Positions 34,350 to 45,176 of a stretch of DNA of 64,000 bases are shown here, one piece after another; position 1 is the first letter of the stretch; every line of letters starts with the position of its first letter. The notes below the pieces were generated by a model. That model did not search any database and was not told the DNA's origin. It saw nothing but the letters and a program-made list of their open reading frames with translations. The stretch is taken from contig NC_070558.1 of NCBI RefSeq assembly GCF_026914185.1, forward strand, positions 3,720,001 through 3,784,000, read 5' to 3'. Made by a program: the position numbers and the translations under genes. The stretch is from Puccinia triticina. Its lineage: Eukaryota; Basidiomycota; Pucciniomycetes; Pucciniales; Pucciniaceae.

Positions 34350-35900
34350 ATTATGTTTTAACAGAGTGCAGTAAATGTAGCCAAGGTCCATGGAGAGAGC
34401 CGAGGACAGCGATTAACAGGAGGTCTGTTTCGTGGTCGGGCATGTGGGGTTGATTGACGATGAAGCCGTAAGAGACCGCGAGGTGCGTCGAAGCCGAAGC
34501 GGCCAACATGAGTGAGACCGAAGAGCTGGAGGAGAGTGGACGGCGATGGGGAAGAGGACGACGAAATATGACAGAGATTCAAGAGTAAGTTGGGCCCTGC
34601 AACCCCCTTGTTTGTCGCCCGACTCTTTGCCTGGACTCATATGGCTCGAAAAACTCCACCGCATCTTGCGCGATCTGGGTGTGCCGTAAGCCTTGCATCA
34701 TCAAACTGGCCAGCGCGGAGCCAAATTAGATTGACCCATGGGCAACGTATCCAATCACCCCGTTATCAAAGCGCAAGCCATAGACTTCCTTAATCTGGCC
34801 GTGCCTTGGTCCCGCGAAATGAGCAAGAACTAAGAGCCTCTGTTTGCCAAAGATCTTGGACTGTGGATGGCTGAGCGGGTGAACTTCAATGCGGCAGCAT
34901 ACGTCGCCAGATCCTCCATCTATAGGAAGGTGACGCCGGTGCAAAGAATGCCGAACCGTAGGGCGAAAGGGAAGGCGGCAACTGAGGTCACCTGCCTGGT
35001 CTTGTTGGGTCACTCCATGGTCGCCGGGTCATCGTGATGCACCTTGGGCTTGGTCACCAGGAAGCCGCCCGCACCAGACCTTGCGTCCCACACAGCGGCC
35101 CACTTCGGCGCCTGGATGAGCCCGGCGTGTTGGTCCTGCTCAGTCGGCACCCTGTGCCCCAGGGCAACCCCCCCGAGCAGCACATTAAATTTGGTTTTTG
35201 AAATTGTTTGCAGATTTTCAGTAGACTTTGTGAGGAAGGGAGGCGAAGAGCGCAGGGTCAGCAGGCCCGAGGGAGTGTGGGATGCAGAAGACGGGGAAAG
35301 AGGGACATGCTGTTCCAGAACACCCGGCCATCTTGGGAATCCTGTGTGATCTCCTCAAGCTTCATCGTGTTCCGCTTTTACACATGGACTTGCAGTTTTA
35401 GCAGCACAAAAATCATATCAATTCTAAGCACAATGGGGGGGATGGAGGGGGACGGGGACAAATGGTTTGGTTGGTGACTTCCTGGCGGAGGTCAGTGATT
35501 GTGTTGGCGTCAATGGACTACTCAACCACTCCGGATAGGACCTTGGCCACCTGTTCAAGATTGATGCCAAAGTCCCAAAAAAATAAACGATATAGGGTCA
35601 GTGGATGTGGAGCAATAGATGGGGGAAGGAAGTAAATACCATTGGTTGTCTTCAAAGAGCGCAGGGAATTTGTTCCTCTTGGTATAGAAGGCTATAGCAT
35701 ACATCCACTTCAGTGTTGGCCAACAGATCTCCAACTATTTTTTCAGGGACTGTACATAACTCAATCAAGCTCAGGTTTGAGGCGTGCTGGATCTCTTCCA
35801 TCTTTGCATGCAGCTCTTTTGGACCGGGCTAGATGTTGCTAAGAGGCTGGTTGTGACGGGCTGTCGGGCAAGAGAAAACTTTCCGGCGGTGATATGAGCA
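34350..35900. other. GC-richer gene-like debris inside the TIR element
   Basis: Several short ORFs in both strands (for example 35013-34726 minus and 35044-35349 plus) with ordinary protein-like composition but frequent stops. No family is recognised. Captured host DNA is possible. Confidence 0.3.
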
Positions 35901-35944
35901 AGGGTGCACGCCAGATAGGACAGGTTGCAATCTGGATGAGCTGG

Positions 35945-36480
35945 TCAGAGGCCTAAGTTACTTACTTCTGCTTGGCAAGGATACAACGAGTGTTGGCGAG
36001 GATACGGCAAGCGTTGACAAGGATAAGACAAGCGTTGGCAAGGATACAACAGGGCTTGGCGGAGGCGATTAGTGGTTGAAGCTGGCAAGGCAAAGTGGCG
36101 CAGACCACTGGTGGGGTGACGATTGGCAAGGAAACATTGTGGCGGTGGGTTGAAGGACAAGCCGGACTTGTGAATGGTGGGCTATTTAAAGGGAGGGAGT
36201 TGCACAAGTTTTCCCCCCCAGGGGATCCGGTTTTGTCCTACCCCCTCCCTGGGAGCCCACTAATCACTTGATTAGGGCCTTCCTGGACTACTCTAACAAC
36301 CGACCCACTTTTGCTTGTTGCTACGGCACAGCTGGAGGGTCATCCATAGGGCCTTTGGGCCTTTGGGGATTTTCAACTTGTGTGTGAGAGCTATTATTTT
36401 GTTGTAATTTTGTAAATAAAACACCTCAAAACTTAGATCCATAGGTCTAGGATTGTGTGGATTTAAGAAAGTGGGATTTT
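35945..36480 (+). mobile_element. LTR fragment, family 2, copy B
   Basis: Contains CTATTTAAAGGGAGGG (TATA-like), CCCCCAGGGGATCCGG, CCCCCTCCCTGGGAGCC, GCTGGAGGGTCATCCATAGG and the end TGTGTGGATTTAAGAAAG. It is a direct repeat of copy D at 54 kb. Confidence 0.65.
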
Positions 36481-36925
36481 TCATCTTTTTTTCTGTTTTA
36501 TTAGACCCGTTACGTTATCCCCCGCAATCTGAGGAGGATAACGTGCGGATAACGCGGTTTTTTTTGGCAATTTTACGGTGCTTTTAGGCCAGATAACGCG
36601 GTTAGCGCGTTATCGGCGTTATTTTTTGCGGCATCAAGGCGGAAAGTCCCCTCTGTTACGTTATCCAAACAAGCACAGGAACATTTCACCAGATAACAAT
36701 AACGCGTTATCTGGTAACGGTGGGAAGTTACGTTACGGAAATTCCGCTGGATAACGTAACGTAAGTAACTTCCCATTGTTGCTGTTGTGACAACCAAAAC
36801 CACGTCAACCAATCCTTTTGTGGTAATTTCTGACCGCGTCAGAACATTGCCCCCAGCGGAGGAAAGCAACGTTTGGGGGACGCGAAGGCGGAGTGTCAAC
36901 AGAATGTTGACCTGCTCCTGTGGTC

Positions 36926-37968
36926 TAGGGAAAAGGACAGCTATGTATAGGGTGGAGACAGGACAGGGGCTGTGATACTCTTGTGAAGTCCACAGTACAC
37001 GCAGGCTTTGCATTAGTGCCAGAAAAAACCCGTGGCTGATTGTACACATTAATCAGTCAAAGTTGGCCTCCAGGGGCCACATCAACTGTCATACAAGTTG
37101 CAACAGATAATGGTCTGACCTTTTAGGCAAAATTAAATTCAAGCAGCAAGAGATCAATAACCCTCTTCTTGATCTCTTGCCTGAGACTTTAAACACGTCT
37201 AGTCACGTACCCTTTCTTAGACCAGCTTGTATCATTGATCTCTCTCTCCAAGTCTTGATCAAAGTTCTCATATCATTCTGGCGCATGACAGTGAAGCAAA
37301 CACCCCTCGCCTTGCTCACGGTCATCTTGGCCACCCTACCATTTTCTCTCAGGAATTGGCAGGCACCACAGAATCCTAATTTCATTATGCCGTCCTCTTT
37401 GTTTCATTATATGCCTTATCCACTTGTGTGCGTGTCTCCTATATGTACCGCCGCTTGTTGTATGATCTCATTCTCCCACATCAAAATAGGATTACCTTTT
37501 CAGCACCTTGAAATTTGCCTTCTGCACGCTTTGTGACTTCAAGTCCCCTTCTAGTGTTCTGACTTAAAGAACTCAATTTATCCAAAGCTTATTTTTCCTA
37601 AAGTAGAAGATAATTTGAGCTCAGCACTCTTCTCCGCTGCTGGTATTCTTTCATTGATACTTCATTCTCATCCAAAGTGCCCACCCGCCTGCCTGTACCA
37701 GGCACTGTGTGACATCAACTTCTACAGCAAGAAGGAGTTTTGACTTATTTTTCAGTACAGTAATAGAATTAAAAGGGAAAAGGTTACTTATGTGTGTCAC
37801 CACGCAGTGTTTTTCTACAAGGTTCCTTGGACAATGTTATGGGCTGCTAAAATCCAATCAGCTGTCATGATCAGGAGGAAGAAGTGTTAGTGGATTAATC
37901 CAGGGTTCTTGCAAAAGGAGGAAAATTGATGAGGCCAGCTCAGAATTTGAAATACTCAGGGTGAAAAC
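36926..37968. other. Intergenic, no gene seen
   Basis: Short ORFs on both strands without recognisable motifs. Confidence 0.4.
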
Positions 37969-39511
37969 TCAACTGTTGTGGCAGTTCAACTGCACAGCTG
38001 ACAACAGGGGAATATGAGCTGCATTGCTACAGTTCATGGCACTAGATACAACAAAAAGGGGATTCAAGGGGGGGTTACTATTTTGGGTGTACCAGTCATG
38101 AGGAAGAAGATTTTTAGAGATGAGCCAGTTTTTTTTGACGCCGCATGCCTTGTCAAAAGGCATGCGAGACAACCAAACTTCCTTCTGTTTACCGCCTTCC
38201 TTGCACAGAACACACACCTTCCCGCCTCCCTCTACGGGGGCGGGGCATTCACTAGTCTTGTGAGCATCGCCACATCTGCCACCCGGCACCACTTGCCAAA
38301 GTGGCCCATGCCCAGGCATTTGAAGCATTGTGGCGGCATCCTCTTGAATTGTTCCACTCGGTATTGCTGGAAATTAATGTACATGCATTGCTGTTTGATC
38401 AATCTGTTGGCTAGTTTGGAGTCAATCAAGGAAACCACAATGTGCCTGTGTTCCGGGGATTGTTTTGTTCCCTGCTGCCACCCAACCATTGGATGCAAAA
38501 GATTCGTTTGGACAAGAACAAGTCATCCGTTGCTAACGCTATCTTGATTTCTAACTTATCGGCTGCAAAGCTCCGAGGGATCCCGTGAATGAAGACCAAA
38601 TAGGTACTAGGTGATGCTTCCAGATCTAGGTGGAGTTGTTTACTCCAGGTGTGTCAATTCTTTTTCAGCCAATCTTTTTGGTGTTGGTCTTTGGGGTAGA
38701 AAAAGACATCTCCTGAGGGTAGGAAGTGTACTGCTTTAACCGCGACCTTCTCGCCGTTGACTTTAGCGCAGAGTTTATCTAAAACTTCATTTGTTTTATT
38801 TTACAAACTACATTGCCTGCGTTGACATCCTTGAGGGGGGCGGTACCAGAGCGCGCGTGGATGATAGAAAATCCAGGTCGAGCTGCTACCATCTTGGCTT
38901 TTGATGGTGGTGCTGGTGGGGGCGGCTTTTTTTGGGATGGCCATTGGCCCGTACGTCTTGATAGGGAGCGGTTTTGCCTTGATGAGTTGGCCGGCCTCAA
39001 GGGTTTGCATCTGGCCCCAAAGATCTCTAAGATCCGCTGGCGCAAGCTGAATTTCCCTCGAGGTTTGTTTTAAAAGTCGTTTCTGCTCGGCTTTGCTATC
39101 CAGGAGTTGTAGGAGCAAGGTCATCATCATCTTGTTGATCATGACTTTTTCACCTTGCGCAGGGCTATCCGGGCGGGCCAGAAGTGCCCAAAGAAAAGAC
39201 ACTGACATGGTTTCTGATGCTGGGATCGCGGGGAGCGCTGATAGACTGGTCTCAAGGGGGTGGCGGTCATCATGTCAGTTGACGCGTTGTTGGCGGCTTG
39301 CGCGTCTTGGGGGTTGTGGATTGAAATAATCCAAGAGGACCTGTACCAAATCGGAGCAATTTCCAGGTTTTCTTCGAGTTGAGTCGGTGAGTTGATTTTT
39401 GGTTGAGGAGATCAGTTGAGGATTGGAGTTGATTAGGAGGAAAATAAAGGAAGCGGGAAAGATTTTTGTTTGCAATTGGAGGAGATGTTTTACTGAGGAA
39501 TCAGAGGACAA
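37969..39511 (-). pseudogene. Decayed retrotransposon ORF1/Gag with zinc knuckles
   Basis: Nucleic-acid-binding ORF1/Gag of a non-LTR (Tad-type) or related retroelement. On the minus strand, frame pieces follow in order: LVQVLLDYFNPQPP, EQKRLLKQTSREIQLAPADL, NEVLDKLCAKVNGEKVAVKAVHFLPS, then zinc knuckles CFKCLGMGHFGKWCR and RCGDAHKTSECP, then VCVLCKEGG...KNWL, DWYTQNSNPPLNPLF. Several stops and frame changes (for example after residues QRVN at about 39277) make it non-functional. No reverse transcriptase follows it within the window. Confidence 0.75.
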
Positions 39512-39704
39512 GGTCTATTGCCAGTTGTTCTGGAGTGTGGAAGATTGATTAGGTTAGGTTTGATGATGAATAAGCTCTTGAGCAACCAGTACTCATGAGC
39601 CATGTGCCAAAGGCATATGAAGTTTCAAAAAATATTTTCTTTTCCAAGAAGCTTGGACAAAATTTTAAAAAAATGTTTTTGAAAATCCTTTGCAAATCAC
39701 ATAT

Positions 39705-40190
39705 CCAAGTTTATTAAATCCACACAAACGTGGAAACATAGATCTAAGTTTTGGTGTGTTTTATTGTGAAACACCACAAAAATATCACACACACAATAGA
39801 CAAGTTGAAAGAATCCCCAAACACCTGAAATAGGCACCTTGAATTGACCCTCCAGCTGTGCCAAAGCAACAAGCAAAAAAGGGCCGGTTGTGAAGGACTC
39901 TGTGAGGAGCCGTCAAGGAGGGGCCTAATCAAGCAATTAGGGCGCCTCCAGGGAGGGGGTGGAACAAAACCAGAACCCCTGGGGGACAGCGGACACAAAC
40001 CTCACCCCCTTTAAATATCCGAACATCTCGCATCACGTGCACCAGCCTTGCCTTGGTCCAGCGCCACGCCAACTGCATCCTCGCGAGCAACATGCCCACT
40101 GAATCCATGCCAACGCCCACCGTAGCCTCCCCAATCCATTCGTCTAACTTGTTCAAATCTCTGGGATTACTCCTCCCGATACTATGTATG
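39705..40190 (-). mobile_element. LTR fragment, family 2, copy C
   Basis: Complement of the family-2 LTR: end TCCAAGTTTATTAAATCCAC at about 39704, CCAGGGAGGGGGTGGAAC, CCCCTGGGGGACAG and CCCCTTTAAATATCC. It lies just 5' (minus strand) of the ORF1 relic, but the two need not belong together. Confidence 0.65.
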
Positions 40191-40393
40191 TCATCAATGT
40201 TCCTCTAACTCATGAAGCCAATGACAATGTAGCTGATTGGTTTGGCTCATACCTTCTTTTTTGCTTGGGTTTGGGTTTCTTTGGAAAGACAGCTCACTGG
40301 TTTGATGATCTTGACTGCCGCATCCATGATCCCGAAATCAACTCAAAAACCTATTGACAAGGCTTAGGCCGAGACAAAGCCAAGGCGCTGGCC

Positions 40394-41393
40394 GTGATGC
40401 AACAAAATTCGCCAAAGCTTCGAAAGCAAGAGACAAATGTTGACCTCTGTCAGATTATTGAACAAGTAGGGGTCTTGCTCTGCATAGACCGTTTTGAAGA
40501 TTTTGCACTGAGGTTGGATTTTCTGGCTGAATTCTATCAGCATCCGGTTCATATTCCTATTTTCGGTCTGTATGACCTGCCCACTCGGGCCGTCCTCGAT
40601 TCCCTCCAGCGCGTTCTCTTGGGCCTATCCCGCCGAGTCGCGCTTCCTGGTCTCAAGCTGACTACGCTGCAAGAATGTGACCTCATGGTACTTGTTGTTC
40701 GGCCCGATCTTTGGCTTCTCCTCCAGCAGCCCTCTTTGCCCTTCACTTGCAGACCGGACCCAAGACATAATCCTTGGGATTAAAGATCTGGATCTTTCGC
40801 GGAACTCACTGACAGGTATTAATTACACACGACTACTGGGCTCAGGTTGGCTTGTTGACTGACGTATGCCCCCCCCCCCCCCCCCCCTCTTAGAAATCCC
40901 CCGGAGTCTGCCGCTGGTCTTTCCTGGCCTGTGCAAGCTGAATCTCTCTGGCAACCCACTCGGTTGTCTGCCTGCGAGCCTCTGCCAATGGAAGCTGGTG
41001 AAACTGAGCGTGGACCCGCCCACGCGTCAGCCCTCAGGCCGGCGACGGCTTGCTCGCATCCTGGACTGCGCAAGCGACCCCCCAACGCTACCAGAAAGCT
41101 GCTTGAGCCGTCTGATCAAGTCTCCGGCCAGGCCGGGCTTACCAGTTGTTCCCGCCCCTCAGCACCCGCTCCCAGCCCATCTATCCCGCGCACTTGCGAA
41201 GGGACGCCTCTGCGACGACTGCCACCGCTTCCGGTGGTCAGCCCAGAAGGCCATATATCTCCGTGCCCCTCCCGACTACGTGATCCGCGGATTCAACGGG
41301 AACCGCTTGAAACCTCATTCCCTCATCCTAGGCCCTTTGTTCCTATGCCCCGCTTTTCTCCGCCTTTATTGCATCCGCACCCACGCTTTGTAA
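40394..41393 (+). pseudogene. Leucine-rich-repeat protein fragment
   Basis: Two blocks carry LRR consensus: GIKDLDLSRNSLT (about 40775-40815) and, after an intron at 40816-40893, EIPRSLPLVFPGLCKLNLSGNPLGCLPASLC. They join in phase (LT-E-IPRSLP). That intron (GTATTA...CTCTTAG) contains a run of at least 16 C. A preceding ORF (40394-40687) ends in a long Leu-rich stretch (LDSLQRVLLGLSRRVALPGLKLTTLQ), but I found no splice that joins it in frame. The downstream part contains CDDCHRFRW and has no LRRs. Likely a decayed or captured gene piece; a real gene with unusual splicing cannot be excluded. Confidence 0.45.
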
Positions 41394-41639
41394 CGATGGC
41401 GCCGACAACTCTATGCTTGATTTGTATTCTTCCTGCTACCCTCTCCACTACATGATGGATTGGCGAACTCCCAAGAGGAACTATTCAGGGATGTAACTGG
41501 AAATCAATAGCAAAAGCGCGGCAACCTTGATCTCTGTGCCAAATGTGTCCTCAAATATGTGTTTGTCCCTTGTCTTGCCAATTCTTCACAAACACCAACT
41601 CACTAACCCGTTGTGTATAGGAATTTTTTTGGCAATCAG

Positions 41640-42180
41640 TCTTCCCTCTGGGCGTCGGGCAAGGATATCGGTCTTTCGCCGATCCAGAAGCCAGTTCACC
41701 GCGCCGCGGAACCCAATGGATCATGCCCAAGCAGATGCAAAAAGTGAGCTCGGATTGCCGGGCGTGACCAGGATCTTGCGGATCCCCCTAGACTACTGGT
41801 GGAACTTTTGGCTGCCCAGGACGTATACACTGATGATGGACCGGCTAGCGTGGTCATCCTTGCAGGGAGCCTCTTAGACGCGGCTGAAAAGCTTTTGGCC
41901 ACAGGTATATTCATCTCTAGACTCTCCTTTCCTAACATCATCACTCTAGAATGTGTTCACTTACCTCTTTGGTTTTTCTTCTAGGATTCCATCCAACCAG
42001 CATTGCTGAGAGCTTTTCGCGCGCAGCAATCAAAAGCGTGGGATTTCTTGTCACAATTCCTACCCTGGTTGATCTCAATGATTGTGACTTGTCAATTCGC
42101 ACTGTAAGCACTTCCTTGAACTCCAAGATCGTCTCGCAACATTACTTTAACCTGGCCCCGATGGCAGCGATTAGCTCTGG
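41640..42180 (+). pseudogene. Degenerate CCT4-like (TCP-1 delta) chaperonin fragment
   Basis: CCT4 is one of eight subunits of the cytosolic chaperonin. Here KDIGLSPIQKPV at about 41665 echoes the KD..RLSNIQ start of the delta subunit. After disrupted sequence comes LVELLAAQDVYTDDGPASVVILAGSLLDAAEKLLATG, then an intron with acceptor CTTCTAG (to 41984), then FHPTSIAESFSRAAIKSV and TSLNSKIVSQ..FNLAPMA. The order and spacing match CCT4. The ATP-site motif GDGTT is replaced by TDDGPAS, and stops break the N-terminal part. A catalytically dead fragment is the best reading. Confidence 0.65.
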
Positions 42181-43406
42181 CCACAGAAAGTTGACTAACT
42201 TCGCCCTTGCTGCTGGCCGCAAAGACAATCAGCTGGGACGCTCGCCAGATCAACTGGGTCATTGCGGGATCCATGGCCATCATGGCCATCCTTGTAAGCT
42301 TGCCCTCTCTTTCTCCGCGTGCTCAAAACACTTGCTTACACAGACTATCATTGTCTCCGCCTAATCCGTCCTCAACACGCCCGGCACTACCTTTGCCTCG
42401 CCAAAGAGCGCCAGATCATCGTGTGCACATGTCCAACATGTCCTCCAATCAATTCTTCTGTTGTTCCGTGTGCGCATCTGTTGTCAAATGCTTACAGAAT
42501 TGAATCATTCCCGGACGCACAAAGCTCATCTGAATCAAGACGCTAGCTAATCCACCCTTGCAGCTGATCAAAATGGCTCGCGTCTAGGTCTCCAGCGGGT
42601 GAACAGTGTAAACAATATATGTAACAACTGGATTTCTTGTAAGCTATTACATCTTTGATAGATTTTCTTATAGCAAAATAAGGTAAGAACAAATGATTTT
42701 TGTATCTAAAGGCACATGTGTCCTGTTAAAGAAATTCAATAGTAATGAGGCAATAAATATCACACAGATATTAATCTTTTGAGCTGTCAAAGCAAATAGA
42801 CAATTTGATCAATGAGTATCAGTTGCACTCTAACTTGAGAAAATAGTTATTATCATCAGTCTAATCATCCCTCTTCTTAATCTTTCCATTCTGAGGCTTA
42901 ATCAAGCAAAGAGAGACTTGACTGTAATTAAATATGCTATGAAATTTTTTCTTTAACTAAAATAATTCTTCTTCCTGATCAATAGAATGATCTAAAGTAA
43001 CAATAAAAACTCTCTTCCATAGAAAATTGAAGGAACTGAAAGCTAAATTGCATAATAGTGGAGATGGGATTGAATGAAGCAGACTTGATGAAATGGACTT
43101 TGTTGTTGTTCATGAGCTCACAACCTGTTGAATGAAAGAACAACGCTGTAGCCAATATGATCCAAGGTATTTATTGGGTGGTGCTGCATATCAAATTGTT
43201 CTTGCAATACCCAACAAAAGCAGATTGTATGGAAAGCCAATAAAATACAGTGGTATTGTATTGGTAATAAATATGTCTTTTCTGGGTGATGTGGAGAAAA
43301 TCCAATCACTCATCCCAGCAATACATCTGGTATTGGACTGTATTGGTGCTCTGAGACAAGCTATTCTGATATGATAACATCACCTTATATTGTGCTAAAA
43401 AACAAC
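42181..43406. other. No intact gene seen
   Basis: An ORF at 42319-42546 (Cys-rich: CTCPTCPP, CAHLLSNAY) resembles no family I can name. The rest is AT-rich. Confidence 0.35.
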
Positions 43407-44822
43407 GGAATTACTTCGCGCACTGCGGAAAACTCTTCGCGCACTGTGGGGGTCATCGTCTCGACGTCCAGCCCCCAGTGCGCGCTTCTGCCACGGCTCT
43501 TCGCGCACTGCATTTTCCGCCAAAAAAAACGGCTTGCATTTCTTGAGATATTTTTTGTTGAATCAATAGAATGGCTTTTTATGATCCCCCTAAAAAATAA
43601 TCAAGTCATTTAGGGGTCTCCTTGAGCCTAGAGAAAATTGACATGAAAAAATCATTTTTTAACGCGGCAGGGACCTGTAATATCGCTTCCTGTGCCCCAG
43701 TAGCCCCAAAAATTTCACAGTATCATGGTAGATGTGCAAATTGATGACCTGATAATTTTCAGAATTTTTCCCAGAGATATAAGGGGTGCGCGGCAGGCTT
43801 AGTAGGAAAATTACTGCTAACTGTATAGCTTTTTTTTTACACACCCAAACAGTCCCAAAATTTCAGAAATCTTTTCATTGTGGATATTCTCCGCGCCATA
43901 AATTTCTTGGCAATAGTGTGTCATGATAACATGAGATGTAGTGCGGCGGGCTTAGTTGGAAAATGACTGCTAACTTATCTCATGTTTTAATGACACACTA
44001 TTGCTAAGAGCTTTATGGCCCGGATAATATGCAAACTTCAAACATTCCTGAAAATTTCAGACTGTTTCAGCATGTAAAAAAAAATCTATACATGTAGCAG
44101 CCATTTTCCTACTAAGCCCGCCGCGCACCCCTTATATCTCATGTTATCATGACACACTATTGCCAAGAAATTTATGGCGCGGAGAATATCCACAATTAAA
44201 ACATTTCTGAAATTTTGGGACTGTTTGGGTGTGTAACAAAAAAGCTATACAGTTAGCAGTAATTTTCCTACTAAGCCTGCTGCGCACCCCTTATATCTCA
44301 TTTTATAATGACACACTATTGCTAGGAATTTCAGGGAATTAATTTGAAGCATATTTCTCTGTGATCTCAAAATTTTGTACGTTTTTTGTGTGTAACAAAA
44401 AAGTTATACATATACGCAAAATAATAAACGCAATACCTATTTGGGCTAAAGGAAAGCTGTTGGAAATTCTGAAAATTATCAGGTCATGAATTTGCACATG
44501 TACCATGATACTGTGAAATTTTTGGGGCTACTGGGGCACAGGAAGCGGTATTACAGGTCCCTGCCGCGTTAAAATATGATTTTTCATGTCAATTTTCTCT
44601 AGGCTCAAGGAGACCCCTAAATGACTTGATTATTTTTTAGGGGGATCATAAAAAGTCATTCTATTGATTCATCAAAAAATATCTCAAGAAATGCAAGCCG
44701 TTTTTTGGGGGGAATGCACAGTGCGCAAAGAGCCGTGGCGAAAGCGCGCACTGGGGGCGGGACGTCGAGACGACGACCCCCACAGTGCGCGAAGAGTTTC
44801 TCGCAGTGCGCAAAGTAAGTCC
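43407..44822. mobile_element. Fold-back element, GCGCACTGC-terminal family, copy 1
   Basis: Ends read GGAATTACTTCGCGCACTGC (left) and, in reverse complement, GGACTTACTTTGCGCACTGC (right). Arms of over 400 bp pair, including CCCTGCCGCGTTAAAA, CCCCAGTAGCCCCAAAAATT and GGATCATAAAAAG. The middle carries nested smaller inverted copies of CATGACACACTATTGCCAAG and CTACTAAGCCCGCCGCGCACC. No ORF of note. Confidence 0.85.
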
Positions 44823-45157
44823 GAAAAAACAATCCAATGCCAAAACATATATTGGACTGTTACAATTTTGCACTACAAAATAATGCAGGGGTTTTTTTCT
44901 GCTACAAAATAGACCATAGTGGTAATGTATTCAGGGGTGTTGCACAGCATGATAGCACATTTAGTGCAGTGTTAGCACAAATCTGCTTCAAACTTTGGCT
45001 TGCCCGAAACAGCAGGAGTTTGGGTCTTTTAGTTCTATGTCAATTCCTGACAACTAGACTTTCTGATAACTGATGTGGTGTTTTATCAGACAAGCACTGT
45101 ACTGGTCCAAATTGAGCTTTTTTTGTTCCAACACAGGAATTTAACCTTGCAGCGGCG

Positions 45158-45176
45158 GAGCCGCCTTGGCCTCTAG
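45158..45176 (+). mobile_element. Helitron-like 3' terminus (plus strand)
   Basis: Hairpin GCGGCGGAGCCGC (45152-45164) followed by CTTGGCCT and CTAG (45173-45176) before T. The element would lie to the left. Confidence 0.6.

Larger units (their letters stand above)
33961..36780. mobile_element. TIR element with a 9-bp target duplication (MULE-like, non-autonomous)
   Basis: Termini begin AACAATGGAAAGTTGCGTTA (33961) and, in reverse complement from 36780, AACAATGGGAAGTTACTTAC. Flanks are GCTGTTGTC (33952-33960) and GCTGTTGTG (36781-36789), an 8-9 bp duplication. The other arm of the host palindrome has a single copy (GCGGTTGTG as read in the same direction, about 28795-28803), giving the empty site. 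Subterminal DNA is packed with GTTACGTTATCC-type words (36500-36770). No transposase is seen. The length of the duplication fits Mutator-like or hAT elements. Confidence 0.8.
28665..36925. mobile_element. Large palindromic element with about 1.15-kb arms, broken by nested insertions
   Basis: The left arm (28665-31168, reading inward) matches in reverse complement the pieces 31256-31472, 32324-32590, 33421-33960 and 36781-36925. Arm lengths agree once insertions are removed: about 1,148 bp (left) and about 1,160 bp (right). The loop (31169-31255) is made of two hairpin units. Insertions are 29073-30428 in the left arm, and 31473-32323, 32591-33420 and 33961-36780 in the right arm. The arms contain a degenerate tRNA-like box B (GGTTCGAGCCC, complement at about 29011). 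No intact protein is encoded; the long ORFs in the arms have no recognised domain. Confidence 0.85.

Noticed and set aside
35945..40190. Family-2 LTR copies B and C as the two LTRs of one retrotransposon
   Set aside because: They are in opposite orientation, whereas LTRs of one element must be direct repeats.
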